From Saccharospirillum sp043196875 (lineage in GTDB: Bacteria; Pseudomonadota; Gammaproteobacteria; Pseudomonadales; Natronospirillaceae): a stretch of 64,000 nt of DNA. This document shows positions 16,844-25,160 of the stretch, piece by piece. A model generated the notes under the pieces. The model had not been told where the DNA came from, made no database searches, and worked only from the letters and a program-made list of their open reading frames with translations. The stretch is taken from NCBI RefSeq assembly GCF_043196875.1, contig NZ_JBEBMX010000009.1, positions 62,001-126,000 of the forward strand, given 5' to 3'. The position numbers and the translations under genes were made by a program. How positions within the stretch are numbered: position 1 is the stretch's first letter; every line of letters begins with the position of its first letter.

Positions 16844-18343
16844 TCAGCCTTCGGCTAGGGACTGCAAAATGCGTTCTTGAGTGACATCGGCGCCACTGAC
16901 TTCGGCGGCCTTACGACGATCCGTCAGCACCACCACCCGATCGGAAAATTCCACCAGTTCGTCCAGCTCGGACGAAGCCACCAACAAGCCCAAACCATCG
17001 CGACACAGTTGGCGAATCAGCTGGATGATTTCAGCATGGGCGCCAACGTCGATGCCGCGCGTCGGTTCATCGAGTAACAGCAAACTGGGTTTGGCCGCCA
17101 GCCAGCGCGCCAAAATCACCTTTTGCTGGTTACCGCCACTGAGTTGGTCGATGGGTTTGTCGATGTCGGAGGTGGCGATGTTCAACGCCTTAACGTATTC
17201 CTCGGCCAGAGCTTTCTGCCGCGCCATGGGAATGTAACGCCACCAGCCACGCTTGCTTTGCAGCGCCATAATGATGTTTTCGCGAATCGACATGGGACCA
17301 AAGATGCCATCGCGCTTACGGTCTTCCGGGCACAAACCGATACCCGCCAGCACCGCCTGACGAGTGGTACGAAACCTCGCCGGACTGCCGCAAACATCGC
17401 GCTGACCGCCGGCTAAATGATCCAGGCCGAATACCAGCCGACACACTTCAGTGCGGCCAGAACCCAGCAAACCCGCCAAACCCACCACTTCACCAGCACC
17501 AACGCTCAAATCCATCGGTTCCAGTTGAGTGCTGCTGGCTTGGGTCAATTTCAGCAGACCACCGGCATCGGCCGCTGCGCTCGGCTTATGGGGCGCGCTG
17601 AGCGATTGGCTCAACTCTTTGCCCAACATATGGCTGACCAGGTCGTGCTTACTCAGCTTGGCCGCCTCAAACTCGCCGACCAGACTGCCGTTACGCAATA
17701 CGGTAATGCGGTCGCAAACGGCATAAACCTGATCAAGAAAATGGGTCACAAAGACAATACCAATACCCCGCTCACGCAAGGAACGCATGATATTGAAGAG
17801 GGTTTTTACTTCATCGGAATCGAGACTGGCGGTGGGTTCGTCCAGCACCAGCACCTGGGCTGACATGGACACACCACGCGCAATGGCGACCAATTGCTGA
17901 ACGGCCACCGAGTATTGCGACACCGGCGCAGTGACGTCGATATCGAGATCGTAATCGGTCAGCAGGTCGCGCGCCTGGCGATAGAGAGTACGCCAGTCGA
18001 TCAGTCCCCAGCGTTTGGGTTCACGCCCCAAAAACAGATTCTGGGCAACCGACAAATTCGGGACCAGATTGACCTCCTGATAGACCGTGCTGATCCCCAA
18101 AGCCTGAGCGTCACCGGTGCTGGTCGGATGAATCAATTGGCCATTGAGATGGATGTCACCGGCATCGCGGCGATACACCCCGGTCATCACCTTGATCAGG
18201 GTCGACTTACCCGCGCCGTTCTCACCCAACAAGGCGTGAATCTCACCGGCTCGGAGTTTGAAATCGACACCATTCAGCGCTTTGACACCGGGAAAGGTTT
18301 TCACCACACCCTGCAGCGATAAAACCAGATTTTCGTTATCCAT
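16844..18343 (-). CDS. ytfR: sugar ABC transporter ATP-binding protein YtfR
   Basis: The 499-residue protein contains two ABC ATPase domains in tandem, as in all CUT2 sugar importers. Domain 1 has Walker A GENGAGKST and the Walker B LVLDEPTASLDSDE. Domain 2 has a degenerate Walker A (AGLLGSGRTE), normal for the family, with signature LSGGNQQKVILARW and LLLDEPTRGIDVGA. It powers import by the YtfT/YjfF channel. Confidence 0.9.
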   Translation of the reverse strand: MDNENLVLSLQGVVKTFPGVKALNGVDFKLRAGEIHALLGENGAGKSTLIKVMTGVYRRDAGDIHLNGQLIHPTSTGDAQALGISTVYQEVNLVPNLSVAQNLFLGREPKRWGLIDWRTLYRQARDLLTDYDLDIDVTAPVSQYSVAVQQLVAIARGVSMSAQVLVLDEPTASLDSDEVKTLFNIMRSLRERGIGIVFVTHFLDQVYAVCDRITVLRNGSLVGEFEAAKLSKHDLVSHMLGKELSQSLSAPHKPSAAADAGGLLKLTQASSTQLEPMDLSVGAGEVVGLAGLLGSGRTEVCRLVFGLDHLAGGQRDVCGSPARFRTTRQAVLAGIGLCPEDRKRDGIFGPMSIRENIIMALQSKRGWWRYIPMARQKALAEEYVKALNIATSDIDKPIDQLSGGNQQKVILARWLAAKPSLLLLDEPTRGIDVGAHAEIIQLIRQLCRDGLGLLVASSELDELVEFSDRVVVLTDRRKAAEVSGADVTQERILQSLAEG

Positions 18344-18431
18344 AGTCGCACTATGTTCGCCCTGCGTGACCGGCGATCACGCGGGCGAACTCACCTTCTT
18401 TTATTGTTGTTGATGGCGATATTAGTCGGGC

Positions 18432-19373
18432 TTAGTTGCCCATGCGGCGATTGTACTCGTCGAGGTAGTTATCCTGAGTAAAGACGCGACCTTCCATCAT
18501 GATCCACTTGTCGAAATCGCGCTTGCCATCCATGTACTCTTCAACGGCATCGAACACCGGCTCACCCAGGTGCGGGCTCAGCTCAACAGAGACATTGGCT
18601 TTGCCTTCGTGCAGCGCGACAAAGATGTCATCCACAGCGTCAACAGAAACCACCAGGATGTCTTCACCCGGGTTCAGACCGGCTTCTTCCATGGCCTGAA
18701 TGGCACCCAGCGCCATCTCATCGTTGTGCGCCCAAACCGCGCAGATGTCATCCGGATCTTCGGCTTTGAGCATGGCTTCCATCACCGTTTTACCTTCGGT
18801 ACGGGTGAAGTTAGCGGTCTGAGTGCGGATGATGCTCGCATTCGGGTAATCGGCAATCACTTCGCCAAAGCCCGCCATGCGATCAAGCGCAGCACTGGAA
18901 CCAACGGTGCCCTGCAGCTCGATGATGTTGCAGTTGCCGTTAGTTTCGTCCATCAGCCAGTTAGCAGCGGCACGACCTTCGTTGGAGAAGTCAGCGGCAA
19001 TGCGGGTGACGTAGAGACTGTCGTCGCCGAGATCGACGTTACGGTCAACGATAAAGACGGGAATGCCAGCGCGGCGAGCTTCCATAAAGACGGGACGCCA
19101 GCCGGTTTCAACCACTGGTGCAACGACAATGGCATCGACACCCTGAGCGATAAAGCTGCGGATGGCCTTGATCTGGTTTTCCTGTTTTTGCTGAGCATCA
19201 GAAAAACGCAGATCGATACCGCGCGCTTCGGCTTCAGCAATCATGGATTCGGAAAATGCTGTGCGCCAGCCGCTCTCAGAACCGACCTGAGAAAAGCCAA
19301 TGGTTAAGGCAGCAGCGTATTGTGAGAGGGTAAGGAGCGAAGTTAGGGCAAGGCCCAGGACGGTCTTTTTCAT
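18432..19373 (-). CDS. ytfQ: periplasmic sugar-binding protein YtfQ
   Basis: The start at 19373 follows a GAGG ribosome site and gives 313 residues with a signal peptide cleaved near AAALTIGF. It is a Peripla_BP_4 type protein close to E. coli YtfQ, the galactofuranose-binding protein: IGFSQVGSESGWRTAFSES, VAPVVETGW and WAHNDEMALGAIQAMEEAG are recognisable ligand-site blocks. It is the first gene of the operon, divergent from purM, with an unusually AT-rich control region ahead of it. Confidence 0.88.
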   Translation of the reverse strand: MKKTVLGLALTSLLTLSQYAAALTIGFSQVGSESGWRTAFSESMIAEAEARGIDLRFSDAQQKQENQIKAIRSFIAQGVDAIVVAPVVETGWRPVFMEARRAGIPVFIVDRNVDLGDDSLYVTRIAADFSNEGRAAANWLMDETNGNCNIIELQGTVGSSAALDRMAGFGEVIADYPNASIIRTQTANFTRTEGKTVMEAMLKAEDPDDICAVWAHNDEMALGAIQAMEEAGLNPGEDILVVSVDAVDDIFVALHEGKANVSVELSPHLGEPVFDAVEEYMDGKRDFDKWIMMEGRVFTQDNYLDEYNRRMGN

Positions 19374-19443
19374 GGTTAGCCTCAATTCTATTTTATTGTT
19401 GTTGGTGCGACGTACGGCTCAAACAAATCGCTCGAAAAATATA

Positions 19444-19463
19444 TAATATAATATTTTATATTA
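19444..19463. promoter_or_regulatory. AT-only inverted repeat in the ytfQ-purM control region
   Basis: TAATATAATATTTTATATTA is a 20-bp inverted repeat with 18 of 20 positions symmetric, inside roughly 30 bases of nearly pure AT in an otherwise GC-rich region. It lies about 70 bases upstream of ytfQ and could be an operator, an UP element or a bend site. No regulator gene is adjacent. Confidence 0.4.
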
Positions 19464-19520
19464 CAAATTTGATTGGCCAATAAACGTCCGTTTCGATCAA
19501 CCCAAGGAAGCCGGGCCAAG

Positions 19521-19566
19521 TTGACCGGATGGTCAAGCTGTTTCCCGGCGTCGGGCCTGCTACAAT
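19521..19566 (+). promoter_or_regulatory. purM promoter with a 16-bp palindrome
   Basis: An extended -10 element TGCTACAAT lies at 19558-19566. Upstream is the perfect inverted repeat TTGACCGGATGGTCAA (19521-19536), positioned around -35 to -50. The palindrome is not a PurR box of the E. coli type; it may bind another repressor or activator. Confidence 0.45.
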
Positions 19567-19604
19567 CCGCGCGCCTAGCCACCGCCCGCCGACGGAGCCA
19601 TAGA

Positions 19605-20651
19605 ATGACGGACGCGCCCAAACCCCTCAGTTACAAAGATGCAGGTGTCGATATCGACGCCGGTAATGCCCTGGTTGAACGCATTAAAGACACGGTTAAA
19701 TCGACCCGTCGCCCCGAAGTTATCGGTGGTCTGGGTGGCTTTGGCGCGCTGACACGAATCCCCAGCCATTACCGCAAGCCAGTACTGGTGTCCGGCACCG
19801 ACGGCGTTGGCACCAAACTGCGTCTGGCCATGGATCTGGATCGACACGACCAGATCGGTATCGACCTGGTCGCCATGTGCGTCAACGACCTCATTGTCTG
19901 CGGTGCCGAACCGTTGTTCTTCCTCGATTACTACGCCACGGGCAAGCTGTCAGTCGACATCGCGGCCCAGGTGGTTGAAGGCATTGGCGAAGGTTGCCGC
20001 CAGGCCAACTGCGCCCTGGTCGGTGGTGAAACCGCTGAGATGCCGGGCATGTATCAGGGCGAAGACTATGATCTGGCCGGTTTTTGCGTCGGCGTTGCCG
20101 AAGAAGACAAGCTCATCGACGGTACCTCCGTGCGCCCGGGCGACAAGGTGATTGGCCTGCCCTCTTCCGGCCCGCATTCCAATGGCTACTCGCTGATTCG
20201 CAAAGTACTGGAAGTCTCCGGTGCCGATCTGCAGCAAAGCCTCGGCGAGCAAACGCTGGCCGATGCCTTGATGGCGCCAACGCGTATCTACGTCAAACCG
20301 GTACTGCAATTGCTGGCACAGCATCAGGTCGGCGCTATCTCGCACATCACCGGTGGCGGCTTCTATGAAAACCTGCCACGCGTACTGCCGGATTCACTCG
20401 CCATTCGCATCGATACCAGCAGTTGGCAACGGCCGCCGGTGTTCGACTGGTTGCAGCAAGCGGGCAATATCAGTAACCGAGAAATGGCGCGGACCTTTAA
20501 CTGTGGCATTGGTCTGGTATTGGTTGTGGCAGCGAATCAAACCGACAACGCTCTGGACATTCTGCACGCTGCCGGCGAAAAACCACTGGTCATCGGTCAG
20601 ATCGAAAGCCGTCGCGACGAAGCAGTTATTCTGGATGGTCCGCTGGCGTGA
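19605..20651 (+). CDS. purM: phosphoribosylformylglycinamidine cyclo-ligase PurM
   Basis: The ATG at 19605, preceded by GGAG, gives 348 residues beginning MTDAPKPLSYKDAGVDIDAG, the usual PurM N terminus. The AIRS family blocks are clear: GTDGVGTKLRLAMD, VAMCVNDLIVCGAEPLFFLDY and GLPSSGPHSNGYSLIRKVL. The enzyme closes FGAM to aminoimidazole ribonucleotide with ATP in purine synthesis. Its stop overlaps the purN start (GTGA), so the two are coupled. Confidence 0.95.
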   Translation: MTDAPKPLSYKDAGVDIDAGNALVERIKDTVKSTRRPEVIGGLGGFGALTRIPSHYRKPVLVSGTDGVGTKLRLAMDLDRHDQIGIDLVAMCVNDLIVCGAEPLFFLDYYATGKLSVDIAAQVVEGIGEGCRQANCALVGGETAEMPGMYQGEDYDLAGFCVGVAEEDKLIDGTSVRPGDKVIGLPSSGPHSNGYSLIRKVLEVSGADLQQSLGEQTLADALMAPTRIYVKPVLQLLAQHQVGAISHITGGGFYENLPRVLPDSLAIRIDTSSWQRPPVFDWLQQAGNISNREMARTFNCGIGLVLVVAANQTDNALDILHAAGEKPLVIGQIESRRDEAVILDGPLA

Positions 20652-21307
20652 CCCGACTGGTTGTCTTGATCAGTGGCGGCGGCAGCAACCTGCAGACCTT
20701 GCTCGATGGCTGTGGCAACGGCGACATTCCGGCTGACGTGGTCGCCGTCATCGCCAACAAAGCCGACGCCTTCGGCTTGCAGCGTGCGCAGCAGGCCGGT
20801 GTCGCCACCGAGGTGATTGACCATCGCGACTTTTCTGATCGCGAAAGCTTCGATGCGGCTCTCGCCGAGCGCATCGATCAGTATCAGCCGGACCTGATTG
20901 CCCTGGCCGGCTTTATGCGCATTCTGACCGCCGGCTTTGTGCAGCGTTATCAGGGACGCATGCTCAATATTCACCCGTCCCTGCTGCCCAAATACCCAGG
21001 CTTGCACACTCACCAGCGCGCCCTGGACGCTGGTGATACTGAGGCTGGCGCCACGGTTCATTTTGTCACCGCCGAGCTCGATGGCGGTCCGCCCATCGCC
21101 CAGGCGAGTGTGCCCATTAAAGCTGGCGATACTGCCAGTGATCTGGCCAAACGCGTGCTGGCCCAGGAACACCGACTCTATCCGAGCGTGGTTCGATGGT
21201 TTGCCGAAAATCGTTTGACGTTGGTCAACAATCAGGCATTTCTCGACGGAGCCCCCCTTCCCAACACCGGTCGTCTGCTGGATACTGCAAATCATGAAGA
21301 ACCTTAA
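20648..21307 (+). CDS. purN: phosphoribosylglycinamide formyltransferase PurN
   Basis: The 219-residue product begins with a GTG overlapping the purM stop. It carries the GART signature: ISGGGSNLQTLLD near the N terminus, the folate-site MLNIHPSLLPKYPGLHTHQRAL block with the catalytic His, and GATVHFVTAELDGGPPI with the catalytic Asp region. It formylates GAR using 10-formyltetrahydrofolate. It overlaps the following DUF3108 gene by 14 bases. Confidence 0.95.
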   Translation: MTRLVVLISGGGSNLQTLLDGCGNGDIPADVVAVIANKADAFGLQRAQQAGVATEVIDHRDFSDRESFDAALAERIDQYQPDLIALAGFMRILTAGFVQRYQGRMLNIHPSLLPKYPGLHTHQRALDAGDTEAGATVHFVTAELDGGPPIAQASVPIKAGDTASDLAKRVLAQEHRLYPSVVRWFAENRLTLVNNQAFLDGAPLPNTGRLLDTANHEEP

Positions 21308-22013
21308 ACGATTCAGTCTGTCCGCACTGTTGGTTCTGCCGTTAATCACCCTGGCAGAACCGCTCGTCCCATTCGAAGCCGAAATAGAAGTGACCCGCTA
21401 TGGCCTGGTCGATATCAGCGCCGACGGTCACATTCGCTTGCAGCAAAACGACGCTGGAGAATGGCACTATCAACTCTATGCCGAAACGCGCGGCATCCAT
21501 CTGCGCGAAGACAGCTGGACGACGGTGGTAGACGGCGATATCCGGCCGCTGCGGTACAGCTCCGACACCAAAATTTTATGGTCGCGTAATCGCCAACACC
21601 TGACTTTCGATCATCTGGCACAGCGCGTGGTTGGCGAAGTGGACGGCGAAGACGTCAATGAGCCTGTCGGCAGCGGTGTTTACGATGCGCTGGGCTACCA
21701 ACTGGTGCTACAACAACGCCTGAAAGCGGGCATGCGTGAGATGGAATTTGATGTCTTCCGTGAAGACGAAGTCGATGATTTTGCCTTCCGTGTGGTCGGT
21801 GAAGAACGCCTGCGCATTGCCGGCGGCAGCGTCGATACCTTGATCATTGATCAGACCGCGCCACTGCGCCGCAAAGAACGCAAGCGCATCTGGATTGCGC
21901 CGGAGCTGGGCTTCGTCCCGCTACGCTTTACCCGCGAAGAAGACGGCAAGATCCGCGAAGAATTCCGTGTTACCGGCCTGATACTCGACGGCGAGCGCAT
22001 TCACTTTAATTGA
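21294..22013 (+). CDS. DUF3108 exported protein
   Basis: The 239-residue protein has a signal peptide (KRFSLSALLVLPLITLAEP) and the DUF3108 beta-rich fold blocks, for example GLVDISADGHIRLQQND and the C-terminal RKRIWIAPELGFVPLRFTRE. It is a conserved purN neighbour in gammaproteobacteria and likely periplasmic. Its role is unknown. The start lies inside the purN end, so translation is coupled. Confidence 0.8.
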   Translation: MKNLKRFSLSALLVLPLITLAEPLVPFEAEIEVTRYGLVDISADGHIRLQQNDAGEWHYQLYAETRGIHLREDSWTTVVDGDIRPLRYSSDTKILWSRNRQHLTFDHLAQRVVGEVDGEDVNEPVGSGVYDALGYQLVLQQRLKAGMREMEFDVFREDEVDDFAFRVVGEERLRIAGGSVDTLIIDQTAPLRRKERKRIWIAPELGFVPLRFTREEDGKIREEFRVTGLILDGERIHFN

Positions 22014-22081
22014 TCTGGGTTAACTTGGCGGTTGCTTAAGGCCGGTATAGTAAGGCTGGTGAAGTCAGACAAGGAATCGCT

Positions 22082-23074
22082 ATGAAAGTCGCCGTTTTTA
22101 GCAGCAAAGCCTACGACCAACATTCGCTGGACGCCGCCAACCAGGGCCGGCATGAATTCACCTACCTGGAAGCCCACCTGACCCCACAGACCGCCGCCCT
22201 CAGCCAGGGCCACAAAGCGGTCTGCTGCTTCGTGAACGATACCGTTGATGCCGACACCCTGAGCGAACTGCACCGCCAAGGCGTGGCGCTGATTGCATTG
22301 CGTTGTGCCGGCTTTAACAACGTCGATCTGGCCGCAGCACAACGGCTCGGCATCCGCGTCGCCCGGGTACCGGAATATTCGCCCTATGCGGTCGCCGAAC
22401 ACGCTGTGGCTCTGATTCTGGGCCTGAATCGCAACACCCACCGCGCCTTCAACCGGGTCCGCGAAAACGACTATTCACTGCACGGTCTGCTCGGTTTCGA
22501 TCTGCACAACAAGACCATCGGCGTCATCGGCACCGGCAAAATCGGCGCCGCCTTTGTGCGCATCATGAGCGGTTTCGGTTGCCGGGTGATTTGCAGCGAT
22601 CCTTACGTTAATCCAGACGTCGAAAAAGCCGGCGCGCTCTATGTGCCACTGGAACAACTCTGGTCCGAAAGCGATGTAATTTCATTGCACTGCCCACTGA
22701 TGCCCGCTACCCGCCATCTGATCAACGCCGATACCCTGGCGCAGATGAAAGACGGCGTGATGATCATCAACACCAGCCGCGGCGCGCTGATCGAAACCAA
22801 GGACGTTATCGAAGCGCTGAAATCCGGCAAGGTGGGTTATCTGGGATTGGATGTTTATGAAGAAGAAGCGGATCTTTTCTTTGAAGACAATTCCGATGCC
22901 ATCCTGCGCGACGACACCTTCGCCCGCTTACTGACCTTCCGCAATGTGCTGGTCACCGGTCACCAGGCGTTCTTTACCAAAGAAGCGCTGGCGGCCATTG
23001 CCGACGTTACCCTGGGCAACCTGGATGCGTTCGACAACGGCGACTTTGACAAGATGCACGAAGTCTCAGTCTAA
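22082..23074 (+). CDS. ldhA: D-lactate dehydrogenase / 2-hydroxyacid dehydrogenase
   Basis: The 330-residue protein matches the fermentative D-LDH type. The NAD motif is GVIGTGKIG, the substrate arginine is in INTSRGALIETK, the helper glutamate in LDVYEEEADLFFEDNS and the catalytic histidine in VLVTGHQAFFTKEAL. The DLFFEDNS insertion is characteristic of LdhA rather than of phosphoglycerate or glyoxylate enzymes. It would reduce pyruvate to D-lactate. It has an AAGGA ribosome site and is monocistronic. Its stop codon overlaps the convergent methyltransferase stop. Confidence 0.85.
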   Translation: MKVAVFSSKAYDQHSLDAANQGRHEFTYLEAHLTPQTAALSQGHKAVCCFVNDTVDADTLSELHRQGVALIALRCAGFNNVDLAAAQRLGIRVARVPEYSPYAVAEHAVALILGLNRNTHRAFNRVRENDYSLHGLLGFDLHNKTIGVIGTGKIGAAFVRIMSGFGCRVICSDPYVNPDVEKAGALYVPLEQLWSESDVISLHCPLMPATRHLINADTLAQMKDGVMIINTSRGALIETKDVIEALKSGKVGYLGLDVYEEEADLFFEDNSDAILRDDTFARLLTFRNVLVTGHQAFFTKEALAAIADVTLGNLDAFDNGDFDKMHEVSV

Positions 23075-23670
23075 GTTCTCTGGACAATAAAATAAGCGTG
23101 CAGTTCCGGATACTGATCGACTTCAAAGTGACGTATCCGGCACGGCAGCTGACTGAACAACTGCCAGAAACCATTGACACCCAGAGACGAATACAACACC
23201 TCCGGTCCCATAAAATCGTCCGTATGTTCCCCGGCCTCATCGGTTGCGCCGCAACTGAAAAGCAACACCCCGCCCGGCTCCAGTGCCTTCACCAACTTCG
23301 TCAACACCGGCTTCTGCTCGCTCAGCGGAATATGCCAGATGCTGTCCCAGGCGGTGATAAAGTCATAGCGCTTTGCTAATTGCCACTGGCAAATATCCTG
23401 ATGATAAAAGCTCAGTTGCGGATGTTTTTGCCGCGCCAGTTCAATCATTTGGGCTGAGACATCGACGCCCTCCGGGGTAAAACCTTCACTTTGCAACCAG
23501 TCAATAAAACGACCGGTGCAACCGCAGCCCACATCAAGCGCCGCACCTCGGCCCTCGACAAAGCCCAAAGCTCGGCGGTGCTGAGCCATACCGTTGTCAC
23601 GATTAAAGTCGTCGCGCTGCCAGAGGTGAGTAATACCGTCGTAAGCCTGACCAATCTGCTCGGGTGTCAT
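23071..23670 (-). CDS. class I SAM-dependent methyltransferase
   Basis: Started at the ATG at 23670 the product has 199 residues. Motif I ALDVGCGCTGRF and the acidic GVDVSAQM strand mark a Rossmann methyltransferase, and AWDSIWHIPLSEQ and LLFSCGATDEAGEH are conserved downstream blocks. Substrate unknown. The ATG overlaps the stop of the upstream TetR gene as ATGA, so the two are translationally coupled and presumably controlled together. An alternative longer start into the TetR frame is not supported. Confidence 0.8.
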   Translation of the reverse strand: MTPEQIGQAYDGITHLWQRDDFNRDNGMAQHRRALGFVEGRGAALDVGCGCTGRFIDWLQSEGFTPEGVDVSAQMIELARQKHPQLSFYHQDICQWQLAKRYDFITAWDSIWHIPLSEQKPVLTKLVKALEPGGVLLFSCGATDEAGEHTDDFMGPEVLYSSLGVNGFWQLFSQLPCRIRHFEVDQYPELHAYFIVQRT

Positions 23671-24257
23671 TGGTCCGCTCCGTAACGCATACCATCGACC
23701 AATAGGCTGACCATGCGTCGGGCCGTATCCAGGCGATCTTCTTTGGCGGACAAGCAAAGGTTTCCAACCGCACGCAGCAGCTCATCAGGATCAACATCGT
23801 CGCGCACCTCACCGGCAGCAATGGCCGCATCTAAAAGGCTTTGCAGTGCCGGGCGCAGATGCGCATCGAAGTATGCAGGCAATGCACTGTAGGCCGGATC
23901 GCCTGAGTGCAGCGCCGATGCCAGGCCGCGTTTGGTGACAATAAAATCAGCGTAACGCTGCACCCAATGCGCCAGTGCATCGGCGGGCGCATATTGCTGT
24001 GCCAACTGCGGGGCAGCATCGGCACAGGCATCGACCTGACGCTGAAATACCGCGACGATCAAATCCGATCGTTGCGGAAAGCGGCGGTACAGGGTCGCCA
24101 CTCCGACCCCTGCGCGCTGGGCAATTTCCCGTACCGGCGCATCGACACCCGATTCAGCAAACACCGCCAAAGCGGCCGTCAAAATGGCCTCCAGACTGCG
24201 CTTGGCATCGGCCCGCATGGGCGTCTTTGCTGGCCCGCTGAACTCCGACTGACTCAC
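23667..24257 (-). CDS. TetR-family repressor
   Basis: The best start is the GTG at 24257, which follows AAGGAGGG by five bases and gives 196 residues; an ATG inside at about residue 17 is possible. The HTH is VREIAQRAGVGVATLYRRFPQRSDLIVAVF, a textbook TetR recognition region. The C-terminal ligand domain is all-helical and of the type seen in regulators of SDR and detoxification genes. It is divergent from an SDR with three matching palindromes between (24298-24361), which I take as its operators. Confidence 0.88.
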   Translation of the reverse strand: MSQSEFSGPAKTPMRADAKRSLEAILTAALAVFAESGVDAPVREIAQRAGVGVATLYRRFPQRSDLIVAVFQRQVDACADAAPQLAQQYAPADALAHWVQRYADFIVTKRGLASALHSGDPAYSALPAYFDAHLRPALQSLLDAAIAAGEVRDDVDPDELLRAVGNLCLSAKEDRLDTARRMVSLLVDGMRYGADQ

Positions 24258-24297
24258 AACGTCCCTCCTTCCTGATGCCTGCCATTCTGCCAAAATA

Positions 24298-24361
24298 CGG
24301 AACATTGATCCATTTATTTGCAAAACGGAACTTTGCTCCATATTATTCGGAACAACGATCC
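24298..24361. promoter_or_regulatory. three copies of a 13-bp palindromic operator
   Basis: Each copy has the form CGGAAC-n3-GnTCC: at 24298-24311, 24326-24339 and 24348-24361. The inner 13 bases fit the inverted repeat GGAnCnnnGnTCC. Start-to-start spacing is 28 and 22 bases. They fill the 127-base gap between the TetR gene and the divergent SDR gene, the third copy ending 23 bases before the SDR start, so binding would block both promoters. Confidence 0.75.
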
Positions 24362-24384
24362 GTTTATAACCCAGAGGAAAAAAC

Positions 24385-25152
24385 ATGACTACCCAGAAAA
24401 TTGCACTCGTCACCGGTGCCAACAAAGGCATCGGCCGCCAGATCGCACTGGAGTTGATTGAGCATGGCTTTATCGCGCTGATTGGCGCGCGCGATCTGAG
24501 TAAAGGACAACAAACGGCACAAGAGCTGGGACCACAGGCTCAGGCGATTCAACTCGACGTTACTGATGCGGTTTCCATCGAAGCTGCCAAACAGCAGATC
24601 GCCGAAACCTATGGCCAGCTTGATGTGCTGGTGAACAATGCGGGCATTGCTCATGCCGGCACGGGCAGCCTATCGCTGGAAGAAATCACCCAGGCAGCCA
24701 AACCAAGCACGGCGTCCATTAACGACGTCAGACAGATGTTTGAAACCAACGTCTTCGGCGCCTTTGTGGTCACCCAGACCATGTTGCCTTTGCTGCGTCA
24801 GGCTCCGGCGGCACGCATCGTTATGGTCTCCAGCGGTGCAGGTTCGCTCAGCGCTCATGCCGATCCGAACTTTCCGATGCGAGCGCATTTTGGTGCCCTC
24901 TATGGACCATCAAAAACCGCGCTCAATGCCTTCACTCTGGCTTTTGCTATCGAGCTTGAAGACAGCGGCATTAAAGTCAACGCGGCCAACCCGGGCCCTA
25001 CTGCTACAGAGTTTAATAACTTCTATGGCAACAGGACCGTCAAAGAAGGCGCGGCCGAAGCTGTGCGCCTGGCACTGCTCGATGACGATGGCCCGACCGG
25101 CACCTTTTCAGGCTTCACCTTCACGGGTGAAAACGGACCGAACCCTTGGTAA
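24385..25152 (+). CDS. short-chain dehydrogenase under TetR control
   Basis: This 255-residue SDR has TGANKGIGRQI near the N terminus, VNNAGIAHAG, the serine in VMVSSGAGSLSAH and the YGPSKTALN active-site motif. The GANKGIG variant resembles carbonyl reductases and quinone or aldehyde-reducing SDRs with NADPH. An AGAGG ribosome site precedes the ATG. Regulation by the divergent TetR protein is inferred from the shared operators. A detoxification role is likely; the substrate is not known. Confidence 0.82.
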   Translation: MTTQKIALVTGANKGIGRQIALELIEHGFIALIGARDLSKGQQTAQELGPQAQAIQLDVTDAVSIEAAKQQIAETYGQLDVLVNNAGIAHAGTGSLSLEEITQAAKPSTASINDVRQMFETNVFGAFVVTQTMLPLLRQAPAARIVMVSSGAGSLSAHADPNFPMRAHFGALYGPSKTALNAFTLAFAIELEDSGIKVNAANPGPTATEFNNFYGNRTVKEGAAEAVRLALLDDDGPTGTFSGFTFTGENGPNPW

Positions 25153-25160
25153 TGAAACGC

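Noticed and set aside
19386..19604. PurR box upstream of purM
   Set aside because: No ACGCAAACGTTTGCGT-like palindrome.
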